Origin: Opitutaceae bacterium
GTDB taxonomy: Bacteria; Verrucomicrobiota; Verrucomicrobiia; Opitutales; Opitutaceae
Reading direction: 5' to 3'
Length of the DNA: 64,000 nt
Assembly (NCBI GenBank): GCA_016794785.1
Contig: JAEUHC010000014.1
Coordinates: 388,446 to 452,445, forward strand
The position numbers and the translations under genes are program-made. Positions within the stretch are counted from its first letter, which is position 1. Each line of letters begins with the position of its first letter. The notes under the pieces are model-generated. The model had not been told where the DNA came from and made no database searches. It saw only the letters and a program-made list of their open reading frames with translations. This document shows, in pieces, positions 52,073 to 61,405 of the stretch.

Positions 52073-54703
52073 TCAGAAGCGCCAGCTGATCTTGCCGTAG
52101 ATGAAGCGGCCGTTGAAGCCGTAGGGCGTGGGGTTCAGCAGATAGGGCAGGCTGCCTTGGTTGTCGTTGCCGCCGAAGACGGTGGTGCCGTTGACCACGG
52201 TGGGCGTGCTCCTCGGGGCGCGGGTGTTGGCGAGGTTGTTCACCCCAGCCGTGAACGCGATCTCCTTCGAGAAGCGGAACGACGCATCGAGATCGAAGAT
52301 CCATTTCGCAGGGAAAACCTGCACGATCTGGCTGTTGGGGCCGGCGGGATCAGTCGGGCGCAGGTAGCTGCGGATGCCAGGCGTGAGCGCGGCGACCTGC
52401 GCGGGCGTGGCATTGGAGAGCTGCACCGACTCGACGTCGCCGTAGCGGATGGCGCGGCCGAGCAGCGAGAAGGGCCCGAAGTCGTAGGCTGCGCTGGTGT
52501 TGATGACATTCTTCGGCTGACCCTTCTCCATGCGGATGCGCTCGGTGAGATCAAAGAGCGGCGTGGTGATGCCGACGGCCGCGAGCTGGGGCGGCGTGGC
52601 CCTGAAGCGCGTCACCTCGGTCTTGTTGACGTTCGCGCCGGCGGTGAGCGTGAGTCGGCGGTCGGCGTCGAAGCGATGGACGTAGCGGGTGTTGAAATCG
52701 GCGCCGCGCGTCTTGGTGTCGACGGCGTTGGTGAAATAGCGGCCACCGGTGGTGCCGGCGAGGCCTTGCGAGGCGAGATAAGCGAGGAAGGGGCTGCCCG
52801 CTGCGCCGGTGAAGTTCGAGGAGAGCACGACGCGGTCGTCGATTTCGATTTGGTAGAAGTCGAGGCTCGCGGTGAGGTTCTTCGCAGGCTGGACCGTCAC
52901 GCCGATGCTCTGGTTGAGCGAGGTCTCGGGCTTGAGCGGGCTCGCGCCGAGGGCCTTGGCCACGGGATCCGTGACGGGGAAGGTCTTGTTCTCAAACGGC
53001 ACGCCGCCGATGAAGTTGGTGGCCGTGGAGCTGAACCACTGCTGCGCGAGGTGCGGGGCACGGAAGCCCGTGCTGACCGAGCCGCGCAGCGCGAACTGGT
53101 CGTTGATCTTGAAGCGGGTGGCGAGCTTGGCCGTGGTCTCGTTGCCGAAGTCGGAGTAGTCCTCGAAGCGCACGGCGCCGGAGAGCATCCACGCCTCGGT
53201 GACCGACTGCTCGGCGTCGGCGTAGAAGGCGTAGGAATCGCGGGTGTGCGAGCCGGCGTCGCTGGGGCGGAAACCGGGGAAGACCTGCGCGCCGGGCGCG
53301 CCTTGGTTGCCGTTGTTGGGCCCGCCGATGATGCGCACGCCGCCATCGCGCCAGGAGTCGGGCGTGCCGGGGCGGATATTGTAGTGCTCGTGGCGGAACT
53401 CGCCGCCGAGGGCGACCTTCAGCGGCGACTTGAGGCCGGTGGCAAACTGGTTGGTCAGATCGACGTTGGTCGTGTGCTGCTTGAAGGTAAGCGTGCCGGA
53501 GTAGAACGAGCGCGGGCTGGCGCCACCGAGCGTGACGTTGTTCGACTCGGCCGTCGTGTAGGCGAGGGCGTTGGACCCGATCACGCTGCTGACATCAAGA
53601 TCCCAGCCGCCCGCGAGCTTGCCCTTCAAGCCGGCGCCAAGGGAGAGATCCCAGATGTTGGTCTGGATGACGGGCAGAAAGCCGTTGGGCCAGAGCGAGC
53701 GCACCGTGCGGTCGTCGCCGGGGCGGCGGAAGAAGCCCGCGCCCTCGCCGTGGCGCTGCGTGGCGCCGCCGAAGAAGTAGGCCGTCCAGCCGGCGAAGGG
53801 CGTCTCGCCGTTGAGCCAGAAGCCGCGCTCCTTCAGCTTGGCGTCACCGTAGCGGTGGTTGAGCCGGTTCACCGTGAGCTCGCGGCTGTCGAGCGTGCCG
53901 TTGCTGGGCGTGAGGCCGATGCCGGAACCGTAGTTGCCGGAGGGCAGCACGGTGGGCGTGCCGGTCCCGAAATATTGCTGGCGCGTGTCCACTTCGCTGC
54001 GGTTGGTGCCGCTGTTCTGGCGGACGTAGGCCGTGGCGAAGAGCGAGCCGCTGCTGCCAAGCTTGGTGCCGCCGTAGGCGCTCACCTTCATGTCCCGGCC
54101 GTCCCCTTCGGAGGTCGAGCCAAACGAGGCGTCAAGGCCCCAGCCGATATCCTTGCGGAGGATGACGTTGATCACTCCCGCGATCGCATCGGAGCCGTAT
54201 TGCGCGGAAGCCCCGTCACGCAGCACCTCGACGCGCTCGATGGCGGAGGAGGGGAAGGCGTTGAAGTCCACCGAGACGGAGCCGCGGCCCGTGGAGCCGT
54301 TGACGTTGACGAGCGCGCTCGTGTGGCGCCGCTTGCCGTTGATGAGCACGAGCGTCTGATCGGGCGCGAGGCCACGAAGTGTCGCGGGCCGGATGTGATC
54401 CGTGCCGTCGGTGAGCGACTGACGCGGAAAGTTGAACGACGGCAAGGCGGCCTGGAGCATCTGCGCGAGCTCGGGCGCGCCGCCGCGCTCAAGCTCGGCC
54501 ACGCGCACGATGTCGATCGGCACGGGCGACTGCACCACGGTGCGATCATTGAAGCGCGTGCCGGTGGCGACGAAGGCGTCGAGCAGGATCGGGTCGTCTT
54601 TGGCCGCGGTGGCGGCCGCGGACTGGGCGGAGGCGGGGGTTGGGGCAAAGGCCAGCAGCGCAAACGCAGCGGCCGCAAGGGGGAGTCGGGTCATTGTTTT
54701 CAT
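52073..54703 (-). CDS. TonB-dependent outer-membrane receptor
   Basis: 876 residues from the ATG at 54703 (54694 and 54733 also in frame) with a signal peptide (about 1-27, ending ASAQS). The plug has VVQSPVPIDIVRVAELERGG, TLRGLAPDQTLVLINGKRRH and IERVEVLRDGASAQYGSDAI, matching the iron/vitamin receptor type; the barrel ends FIYGKISWRF. Transports an unknown ligand. It is divergent from the gamma-glutamyltransferase gene with about 105 bases between the starts, where a two-way control region could lie. Confidence 0.93.
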   Translation of the reverse strand: MKTMTRLPLAAAAFALLAFAPTPASAQSAAATAAKDDPILLDAFVATGTRFNDRTVVQSPVPIDIVRVAELERGGAPELAQMLQAALPSFNFPRQSLTDGTDHIRPATLRGLAPDQTLVLINGKRRHTSALVNVNGSTGRGSVSVDFNAFPSSAIERVEVLRDGASAQYGSDAIAGVINVILRKDIGWGLDASFGSTSEGDGRDMKVSAYGGTKLGSSGSLFATAYVRQNSGTNRSEVDTRQQYFGTGTPTVLPSGNYGSGIGLTPSNGTLDSRELTVNRLNHRYGDAKLKERGFWLNGETPFAGWTAYFFGGATQRHGEGAGFFRRPGDDRTVRSLWPNGFLPVIQTNIWDLSLGAGLKGKLAGGWDLDVSSVIGSNALAYTTAESNNVTLGGASPRSFYSGTLTFKQHTTNVDLTNQFATGLKSPLKVALGGEFRHEHYNIRPGTPDSWRDGGVRIIGGPNNGNQGAPGAQVFPGFRPSDAGSHTRDSYAFYADAEQSVTEAWMLSGAVRFEDYSDFGNETTAKLATRFKINDQFALRGSVSTGFRAPHLAQQWFSSTATNFIGGVPFENKTFPVTDPVAKALGASPLKPETSLNQSIGVTVQPAKNLTASLDFYQIEIDDRVVLSSNFTGAAGSPFLAYLASQGLAGTTGGRYFTNAVDTKTRGADFNTRYVHRFDADRRLTLTAGANVNKTEVTRFRATPPQLAAVGITTPLFDLTERIRMEKGQPKNVINTSAAYDFGPFSLLGRAIRYGDVESVQLSNATPAQVAALTPGIRSYLRPTDPAGPNSQIVQVFPAKWIFDLDASFRFSKEIAFTAGVNNLANTRAPRSTPTVVNGTTVFGGNDNQGSLPYLLNPTPYGFNGRFIYGKISWRF

Positions 54704-54809
54704 GGTGGGAGAACGGTCTTGAACCGGGCGCACGATGCGTGGTTTTCATCAACACTCAAGCGCCGCCGAGCAGCTTGCGGCCGGCCTCCGCCCTGCCACT
54801 GTCTGAAGC

Positions 54810-56576
54810 ATGCCCACCCCGCCCCGCTTCATCGCCCGCCTCGCAGGACTCGTCGCCGCCATGGGGCTTCTCGTCGCGCCGCTCCGCGCGCAGCGCGCCG
54901 CGGTCGAGGCGCCGCGTGGGGTCGTGACCTCGGCGCACTATCTCGCCTCGGAGGCGGGCCTCGAGATGCTCCGGCGCGGGGGCAACGCCGTCGATGCCGC
55001 CGTCGCCACCGGCCTCGCGCTCGCCGTGGTGTATCCGATCGCCGGCAACCTCGGCGGCGGCGGGTTCATGCTGGTCCAACTCGCCGACGGCCGCTCTGTC
55101 GCAATCGACTACCGCGAGACCGCGCCGGCCGCGGCGACACGCGACATGTATCTCGATGCCCAGGGCAACGTGATGGCCGGCCCGGGCTCCTCCGTCCTCG
55201 GCTGGCGCGCGAGCGGCGTGCCCGGGGCTGTCGCCGGCCTCGCCCATGCGCTCGAGAAATACGGCTCCGGCAAAATCTCCTGGGCCGACGCCTGCGAACC
55301 TGCGCGCCGCCTCGCCGCCGAAGGCCATGCGATCACGCAGGGCGCCGCCACTCAGTTCCACAACTCCGGCCGCAATCTCGCGCAGTTCGAGGAGTCGAAA
55401 CGCATTTTCCTTAACGGCGGAGCCCACTGGCAGGCCGGCGATCTTTTCCGGCAGCCCGACCTCGCGGCCACCTTGGCGCGCCTTCAGCAACACGGTCCGC
55501 GCGAATTCTACGAGGGCGAGACCGCCCGAAAAATCGCCGCCGCCATGGCCGCCCAAGGCGGCTTGATCACGCTCGCCGACCTCAAGGGCTATAAGGTCGC
55601 CGAGCGGGCCCCGGTCCGCGGCATCTACCGCGGCCACACCATCGTCACGATGCCGCCGCCGAGCTCCGGCGGCGTCGCGCTGCTGCAGATGCTCGCCATG
55701 CTCGAGCCCCACGATGTCGCGCAGCTCGGCCCGAACTCGGCCGCGAAATACCACTTGCTCGCCGAGGTGATGCGCCGCGCGTTCCGCGACCGGGCGGAAT
55801 ACATGGGCGACCCCGACTTCGTCTCCGTGCCGGTCGCGCCGCTGCTCGACCGCGACTACCTGAAGAGGCGCATGGCCGACTTCTCCCCCGACCGCGCCTC
55901 CGTCTCCGAAAAAATCGAGCCCGGCCTCGGCGCGATGAAACTCTCCCAAATCGCCGCCACAAGTCCCCGTGAATCCACCGAGACCACGCACTACTCCGTC
56001 GTCGATGCCGCGGGCAACGCCGTCGCCACCACCACGACGCTCAACGGAAACTTTGGCAGCGGCGTCACGATCCCCGGCGCGGGTTTTCTGATGAACAACG
56101 AAATGGACGACTTCACCGCGAAAGTCGGCGTGAAGAATATGTTCGGCCTCCTCCAGGGCGCGGCCAACGCCATCCAGCCCGGCAAACGCCCGCTCTCGTC
56201 GATGACGCCCACCGTCGTGCTCAAGGACGGCCAGCTCCTCCTCGTCACCGGCAGCCCCGGCGGCCCCACGATCATCAACACCGTGCTGCAGGTCATCCTC
56301 AACGTCGTGGATCACCGGATGCCCGTGGCGCAGGCCGTGGAAGTGCCGCGCGTGCATCACCAGTGGATGCCCGATCAACTCACGTTTGAGCGCTACGGCA
56401 TCTCGGCCGACACGCTCGCGCTGCTCAAGGCCAAGGGCCACACCGTCGTCGAGCGCCAGTCCTACGAAGGCGGCTACCAAGGCGACGCCGAGACCATCGC
56501 GATCGATCCGCAGACGAAGCTCCGCCTCGGCGCCGCCGACCCGCGCAAGCCGGACTCGCGCGCGGTGGGCTACTGA
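54810..56576 (+). CDS. ggt: Gamma-glutamyltransferase
   Basis: 588 residues with a signal peptide (about 1-28). A periplasmic autoprocessing enzyme that cleaves gamma-glutamyl bonds such as in glutathione. The N-terminal nucleophile Thr392 lies in STETTHYSVVD, with the large subunit motif GGNAVDAAVATGLALAVVYP and glycine loop GNLGGGGFML. The small subunit (392-588) carries MNNEMDDF and the SSMTPTVV motif. It converts glutathione or gamma-glutamyl peptides to amino acids. It is divergent from a TonB receptor. Confidence 0.95.
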   Translation: MPTPPRFIARLAGLVAAMGLLVAPLRAQRAAVEAPRGVVTSAHYLASEAGLEMLRRGGNAVDAAVATGLALAVVYPIAGNLGGGGFMLVQLADGRSVAIDYRETAPAAATRDMYLDAQGNVMAGPGSSVLGWRASGVPGAVAGLAHALEKYGSGKISWADACEPARRLAAEGHAITQGAATQFHNSGRNLAQFEESKRIFLNGGAHWQAGDLFRQPDLAATLARLQQHGPREFYEGETARKIAAAMAAQGGLITLADLKGYKVAERAPVRGIYRGHTIVTMPPPSSGGVALLQMLAMLEPHDVAQLGPNSAAKYHLLAEVMRRAFRDRAEYMGDPDFVSVPVAPLLDRDYLKRRMADFSPDRASVSEKIEPGLGAMKLSQIAATSPRESTETTHYSVVDAAGNAVATTTTLNGNFGSGVTIPGAGFLMNNEMDDFTAKVGVKNMFGLLQGAANAIQPGKRPLSSMTPTVVLKDGQLLLVTGSPGGPTIINTVLQVILNVVDHRMPVAQAVEVPRVHHQWMPDQLTFERYGISADTLALLKAKGHTVVERQSYEGGYQGDAETIAIDPQTKLRLGAADPRKPDSRAVGY

Positions 56577-56646
56577 AGATTCCGCGGGTAGTCCGCCCGC
56601 CGCTCCGCGCTCGCCAGACGCGCGTTTCGCGCCAGCCTCCGCCGCC

Positions 56647-57882
56647 ATGAGCGCGCCCGCATCTGGCCGGAAGGCGGCCCTTGGCTTCATCTTTGTCACC
56701 GTCGTGCTCACGGTGCTGGGCTTCGGCCTGCTCATCCCGGTGCTGCCTGAGCTCGTGAAGGAATTCCGCGGGGGCGATGTCTCGGCCGGCTCGCACAGCT
56801 ATGGCTGGCTGGTGAGCATCTATGCGCTGATGCAGTTTTTCGGCGCGCCGATTCTCGGGGCGCTCTCGGATCGTTTCGGACGGCGGCGGGTGATCCTGAT
56901 CGCACTGGGGGGCGCGACCCTCGACTACGTGGCCATGGCGCTCGCGCCCAATCTCACGCTGCTGTTCGTCGCGCGCATGGCCGGCGGGCTGACGGCCGGC
57001 GTAATGGCGGCGGCCAACGCCTACGTGGCCGACGTGACGCCGCCGGATAAACGCGCGCAGGGCTTCGGACTGATCGGGGCGGCGTTTGGGCTTGGGTTTA
57101 TCATCGGGCCGCTGCTCGGCGGCACCCTCGGCGCGATCGATCTGCGGCTGCCGTTCTGGGCGGCGGCCGGGTGCTCCGCGCTGAACTGGATCTACGGCTG
57201 CTTCGTGCTGCCCGAGTCGTTGCGGGCGGAGAACCGCCGCGCGTTTGCCTGGCGCCGCGCCAATCCCATCGGCGCGCTGCTGGCGTTGCGGCGCTTCCCC
57301 GCGGTGCTCGGGCTGGCGCAGGCCTACTTCATCCTGACGCTCGGCCAGATGATGCTGTTCTCGATCTGGGCGCTCTACACGAGCCACCGCTACGGCTGGG
57401 ATCCGCAGCACGTGGGTTTCTCGCTCGCGGCGGTGGGCGTGCTCTCGGCGATCGTGCAGGCGGGGCTGGCGCGGCGCATCATCGGCGCGCTGGGCGACAC
57501 GCGGGCCGTCGCGCTCGGCCTGTTGCTCTCGGCGTTGTCGCAGCTGCTTTACGGCCTGACCACGCAGGGCGGGGTCGTCTATGCGATCATCGTGGTCGGG
57601 GCGTTCGCCGGCCTCGCGGGTCCGGCGATCCAGAGCTACATCACCAAGCACGTGCCACCCACCGAGCAGGGCGCGGTGCAGGGCGTTTACTCCGGGCTCG
57701 CCAGCCTGGCGGGCATCCCCGGGCCGCTCATCGCGACGTGGGCTTTCGGTTGGGCGGTGGGGCCGGGGCAGCCGGAGTGGCTGGCGGGCCTGCCGTTTTT
57801 CCTCTCGTCCGCGCTGGCGGTGACCGCGCTCGCGATTGCGGCGCGATCCTTTGCCAAGGATCACGCGCCGTTGCGCCCGTAG
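56647..57882 (+). CDS. MFS transporter, TetA-like drug/H+ antiporter family
   Basis: 411 residues from the ATG at 56647; an open extension to 56386 overlaps ggt and is not real. Twelve helices with the loop 2-3 motif GALSDRFGRRRVILI and motif C region GFGLIGAAFGLGFIIGPLLG of 12-helix antiporters. This TetA/Tcr1-type group exports drugs or sugars; the substrate is unknown. It follows ggt by 70 bases and may be co-transcribed. Confidence 0.9.
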   Translation: MSAPASGRKAALGFIFVTVVLTVLGFGLLIPVLPELVKEFRGGDVSAGSHSYGWLVSIYALMQFFGAPILGALSDRFGRRRVILIALGGATLDYVAMALAPNLTLLFVARMAGGLTAGVMAAANAYVADVTPPDKRAQGFGLIGAAFGLGFIIGPLLGGTLGAIDLRLPFWAAAGCSALNWIYGCFVLPESLRAENRRAFAWRRANPIGALLALRRFPAVLGLAQAYFILTLGQMMLFSIWALYTSHRYGWDPQHVGFSLAAVGVLSAIVQAGLARRIIGALGDTRAVALGLLLSALSQLLYGLTTQGGVVYAIIVVGAFAGLAGPAIQSYITKHVPPTEQGAVQGVYSGLASLAGIPGPLIATWAFGWAVGPGQPEWLAGLPFFLSSALAVTALAIAARSFAKDHAPLRP

Positions 57883-58047
57883 CGCGGAACGCGTCGCCCG
57901 CGCCCTCGGCGCGACTGGATATTCCCATTGCCCGTGGCCCGGCTGGCTGGCTTTGCTCCGAGTGCTTCGACGTCAGGCCCCACCCCGCCCCGCCAAACCG
58001 ATCGGCTGCCGCACCGGCGTGCGCCGCCGTTCCCCACCCCACTGCTT

Positions 58048-61000
58048 ATGAACCCTGCCCGATCGCCCCTGCTCCTGCTTCGCCGCGCCTGCGCGCTCGC
58101 CCTCTGCTGCGTATCCGTGTTCTGCGTGCCCCGCGCCGCCGCGCAAACCGCCGCCGCCACCGGCGAGATCGCCGGCCGCGTGCAAAACGAGGCCACCGGC
58201 CAATACCTCAACAACGCCCGCGTCACCGTGCGGGGCACCGACCTCACGGTGTTCACGGATGACACGGGCTCCTTCCGCCTCCCGGCGGTGCCCGCAGGCC
58301 CCGTCGTCCTCGAAGTGCTCTATTCCGGCCTCGATCCACAGCAGGTGCCGCTCACCCTCGCCGCCGGGCAGCGCGCGGAGCGCGACATCAACCTCACCAG
58401 CCGCGAGCGCTACGGCGCGCAAACGGGCGGCGCGGTGAAGCTCGACGCCTTCGTGCTCTCGTCGTCGCGCCTCACGGAGGGCGAGGCGCTCGCGACCAAC
58501 GAGCAACGCTTCGCCAAAAACATCATGAACGTCGTCGCCACCGATGCGTTTGGCGACGTGACCGAAGGCAACGTGGCCGAGTTCATGAAATTTCTGCCGG
58601 GCGTGACCATCGAGTATTCCGACGCCTCGCCCAACGCCGTCGCCGTGCGCGGCTTCGATCCCAACATGACCGCCGTCTCGGCCGACGGCGCGCAGCTCGC
58701 CAACGCCTCGGGCAGCGCCGCCAACCGCGCGTTTCTCTTCACCCAGGTCTCGATCAACAACGTCTCGCGCATCGAGGTCACCAAGGTCCCCACGCCCGCC
58801 AATCCCGCCGATGGCATCTCCGGCACGGTGAACATGGTGAGCAAAAGCGCCTTCGAGCGCGCCCGCATGCAGTTCAACTACCGCGCCTTCCTCTCCGCGA
58901 GCAGCGACGGCATGCAGATCAACAAGCAGCCATTCCCCTTCGACACCTACGAGAGCCGCGTGAAGCCCGGCTTCGACTTCGATCTCACGCTGCCGATCAC
59001 GAAGAACTTCGGCATCGTCTTCACCGGCCTCTCCTCGAAGCAGTGGAACGAGCAGAACATCTCCACCCGGACGTGGAACGCCACCGCCGCCGGCACCGGC
59101 GCCTCGCCCTCGCGGCCGTTTCTCCAGAGCCACGCGATCATCGACGCGCCGAAATGGTATGAGCGCCACTCCACTAGCCTGAAGGCGGACTGGCGCATCG
59201 GGCGCAACTCCGTCCTCTCCCTCGGCGGCCAGGCCAGCTACTACATCGACAAGAACGGCAACGTCACCCGCACCGCCACCGCCGGCACCAACGCGACGCC
59301 GAGCGTGGCGGGCGGCACGCCGCTGAGCTACGACGGCGCCCGCACCGTCGGCGCCACCGGCCGCGGCGGCGTGACCTTCAGCGGCAACTTTCTCCACATC
59401 GATGCCCGCACCCTCGCCGCCAACACCCGCTACCGCTACGACGACGGCACCTGGCGCCTCGATACCGGCGCCAGCATCTCGAACTCGAAGACGTGGCGCC
59501 GTTACGAGCAGAAGGGCAGCTTCCAATCGCTCACCACCGCGCTGCTCGTCCCTGTGCGCGTGACCTTCGAAGACATCACGGATGTGCGGCCAACCACCAC
59601 CCGCGCCTTCGACAACAACAACCGCGAAATCGATCTCTTCGACATCAACAACTACCGGCTCAACACCGCCGCCCAGACCGACTACCGCGACCACAAAGAG
59701 GACGTCTTCGGCTACGACCTCAACCTCCGCCGCAGCCTCAGCGTCCTCAACATCCCCGGCAATATCCAGATCGGCGGCCGCTACCGCTCGCAGGATCGAG
59801 ACCGGCGCTCCTACAACCGGGCCTTCACCTACACGCCGCCGGGCGGCAATCTCTCGCCGGCGCCCTTCGTCGGCCAGGTTTACAAGAACCGCCCGAACTA
59901 TTTCGGCTTCGATAACATTCCGTGGCTCTCCAACAACCGCGCCGTGAACGCCTGGCGGGAGAATCCCGCCCTCTTCACGATGACGCCCGCGCAGATCGTC
60001 GCGCAGGAGCAGAGCCGCATCGTCGGCTCCGAGCAGATCCTCGAGACCGTCACGGGCCTCTACGCCCAGACCGAGGCGCGGTTTTTCCACAACCGGCTCA
60101 CGCTCCTCACCGGCGTGCGCTACGAAAAGACCCACGACAAAGGCTCCGGCCCGCTCAACGAGCCGGCCAACGTCTGGCAGCGCACGGCGAGCGGCGCGTT
60201 TCTCCGCAACGCCGCCGGCCAGCGTATCCGCAAACCCGAGGCCGGCGCCGCCGGCTCGATGGAGGAGCTGCGCCTCACCCGGTTCGAACGCGCCAACTTC
60301 GCCAACCGCGCCTACGACGGCTACTACCCGAGCGTCCACCTCACCTACAACGCGACCGAGAAATTCCTCATCCGCGCCGCCTACGCCAAGACCTACGGCC
60401 GTCCCGATTTCAGCAACATCGTGCCCAACGCCACGATCACCGAGAACGACGTCCCCGAGGGCGCCGATCCCTCCGCCATCCCGGGTGACATCTCCGTGCG
60501 CAACACCGGCCTCAAGCCCTGGACCGCCCAGAACTACGACCTCTCCGCCGAATACTACACCGACAGCGGCGGCCTCATCACCGGCGGCGTCTTCCGCAAG
60601 GAGATCGCCGATTTCTTCGGTGCCCTGCAGACCATCGCCACGACCGAGCTCCTCGACGAGCTCGGCCTCGATCCGCGCTACGTGGGCTGGCGCCTCAACA
60701 CCACGGTCAACTCCGGCGACGCGCGCGTGAGCGGCGTGGAGTTCAACGTCCGCCAGTCGCTGGCCCCGCTCGGCGGCTGGGGCCGCCACTTCAGCGTGTT
60801 TGCCAACGCGACCAAGCTGAAGCTCGAGGGCAGCCGCACCGCGTCGTTCACGCGCTTCGTGCCCACGAGCGCCAACTGGGGCGTCACCTTCACGAAAAAG
60901 CCCCTCACCGTGATGGCCAACTGGCACCACCGCGGCGAACAGGACCGCGGCCTCTCCACGGGGCTGGGCCCGCTCGCCAAAGTCTATCAGGACGCGCGCA

Positions 61001-61188
61001 CGACGCTGGACGTCAGCCTGAGCTATCAGGCTCACCGTCGCGCGACGATTTTCGTCAACGCCCGCAACGTGACCAACGTGTGGTTCAACCAGTCGCGCTA
61101 TCAGGAGGACACCCCCATCTACGCCCGCCGCAGCTCGACCAATTCCTACGGTGCGCAATGGGCCTTCGGCGTGAAGGGGACGTTCTGA
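58048..61188 (+). CDS. TonB-dependent receptor with carboxypeptidase-regulatory-like N-terminal domain
   Basis: 1046 residues from the ATG at 58048, signal peptide about 1-33 (ending RAAAQT). Residues about 37-115 form a carboxypeptidase D regulatory-like domain: GEIAGRVQNEATGQYLNNAR and GSFRLPAVPAGPVVLEVLYS. The plug has LTEGEALATNEQRFAKNIMN and FLPGVTIEYSDASPNAVAVR; the barrel ends QWAFGVKGTF. It resembles receptors for carbohydrate uptake (FecA/CirA-like with DPNMTAVSADGAQ). Its TGA stop at 61186-61188 is the first three bases of the palindromic element. Confidence 0.93.
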   Translation: MNPARSPLLLLRRACALALCCVSVFCVPRAAAQTAAATGEIAGRVQNEATGQYLNNARVTVRGTDLTVFTDDTGSFRLPAVPAGPVVLEVLYSGLDPQQVPLTLAAGQRAERDINLTSRERYGAQTGGAVKLDAFVLSSSRLTEGEALATNEQRFAKNIMNVVATDAFGDVTEGNVAEFMKFLPGVTIEYSDASPNAVAVRGFDPNMTAVSADGAQLANASGSAANRAFLFTQVSINNVSRIEVTKVPTPANPADGISGTVNMVSKSAFERARMQFNYRAFLSASSDGMQINKQPFPFDTYESRVKPGFDFDLTLPITKNFGIVFTGLSSKQWNEQNISTRTWNATAAGTGASPSRPFLQSHAIIDAPKWYERHSTSLKADWRIGRNSVLSLGGQASYYIDKNGNVTRTATAGTNATPSVAGGTPLSYDGARTVGATGRGGVTFSGNFLHIDARTLAANTRYRYDDGTWRLDTGASISNSKTWRRYEQKGSFQSLTTALLVPVRVTFEDITDVRPTTTRAFDNNNREIDLFDINNYRLNTAAQTDYRDHKEDVFGYDLNLRRSLSVLNIPGNIQIGGRYRSQDRDRRSYNRAFTYTPPGGNLSPAPFVGQVYKNRPNYFGFDNIPWLSNNRAVNAWRENPALFTMTPAQIVAQEQSRIVGSEQILETVTGLYAQTEARFFHNRLTLLTGVRYEKTHDKGSGPLNEPANVWQRTASGAFLRNAAGQRIRKPEAGAAGSMEELRLTRFERANFANRAYDGYYPSVHLTYNATEKFLIRAAYAKTYGRPDFSNIVPNATITENDVPEGADPSAIPGDISVRNTGLKPWTAQNYDLSAEYYTDSGGLITGGVFRKEIADFFGALQTIATTELLDELGLDPRYVGWRLNTTVNSGDARVSGVEFNVRQSLAPLGGWGRHFSVFANATKLKLEGSRTASFTRFVPTSANWGVTFTKKPLTVMANWHHRGEQDRGLSTGLGPLAKVYQDARTTLDVSLSYQAHRRATIFVNARNVTNVWFNQSRYQEDTPIYARRSSTNSYGAQWAFGVKGTF

Positions 61189-61341
61189 TACCAACGTCCC
61201 GAGACAAGCAGACTGTTCCGAGATGGGGCCGGCTCTCCGAGCCGGCCTGGGTCAGGGCGATATGCCGGCTGGAACCCAGGCCGCTTGCGGAGAAGCGGCC
61301 CCACCCTCCTGAAGTCCAAATGACAAGGGACTTTGGTATTA
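61186..61341. repeat. Palindromic MITE-like element after the TonB receptor gene
   Basis: 156 bases. The ends TGATACCAACGTCCC (61186-61200) and GGGACTTTGGTATTA (61327-61341) are inverted copies at 13 of 15 positions. Inside are a perfect hairpin GGCCGGCTC/GAGCCGGCC (61227-61247), a second GGCCGCTT/AAGCGGCC (61279-61300), and an outer pairing CCTGGGT/ACCCAGG (61246-61280). The first three bases form the receptor stop codon. The same ends border the element at 48248-48366. Confidence 0.65.
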
Positions 61342-61405
61342 GTGCTAGACCCGGCGGGCGACTCGCGCTCGGGCCCTCAACCGGTCCATTGCACCGCCGG
61401 CCCGC

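Noticed and set aside
51966..54740. Long plus-strand frame antisense to the second TonB receptor
   Set aside because: Same reason: low-complexity translation, no motif, and the opposite strand has an unmistakable receptor.
57973..61194. 1073-codon minus-strand frame antisense to the third TonB receptor
   Set aside because: The product is Val/Glu/Gly/Asp-rich without any motif, while the plus strand encodes a clear receptor. Typical shadow frame.
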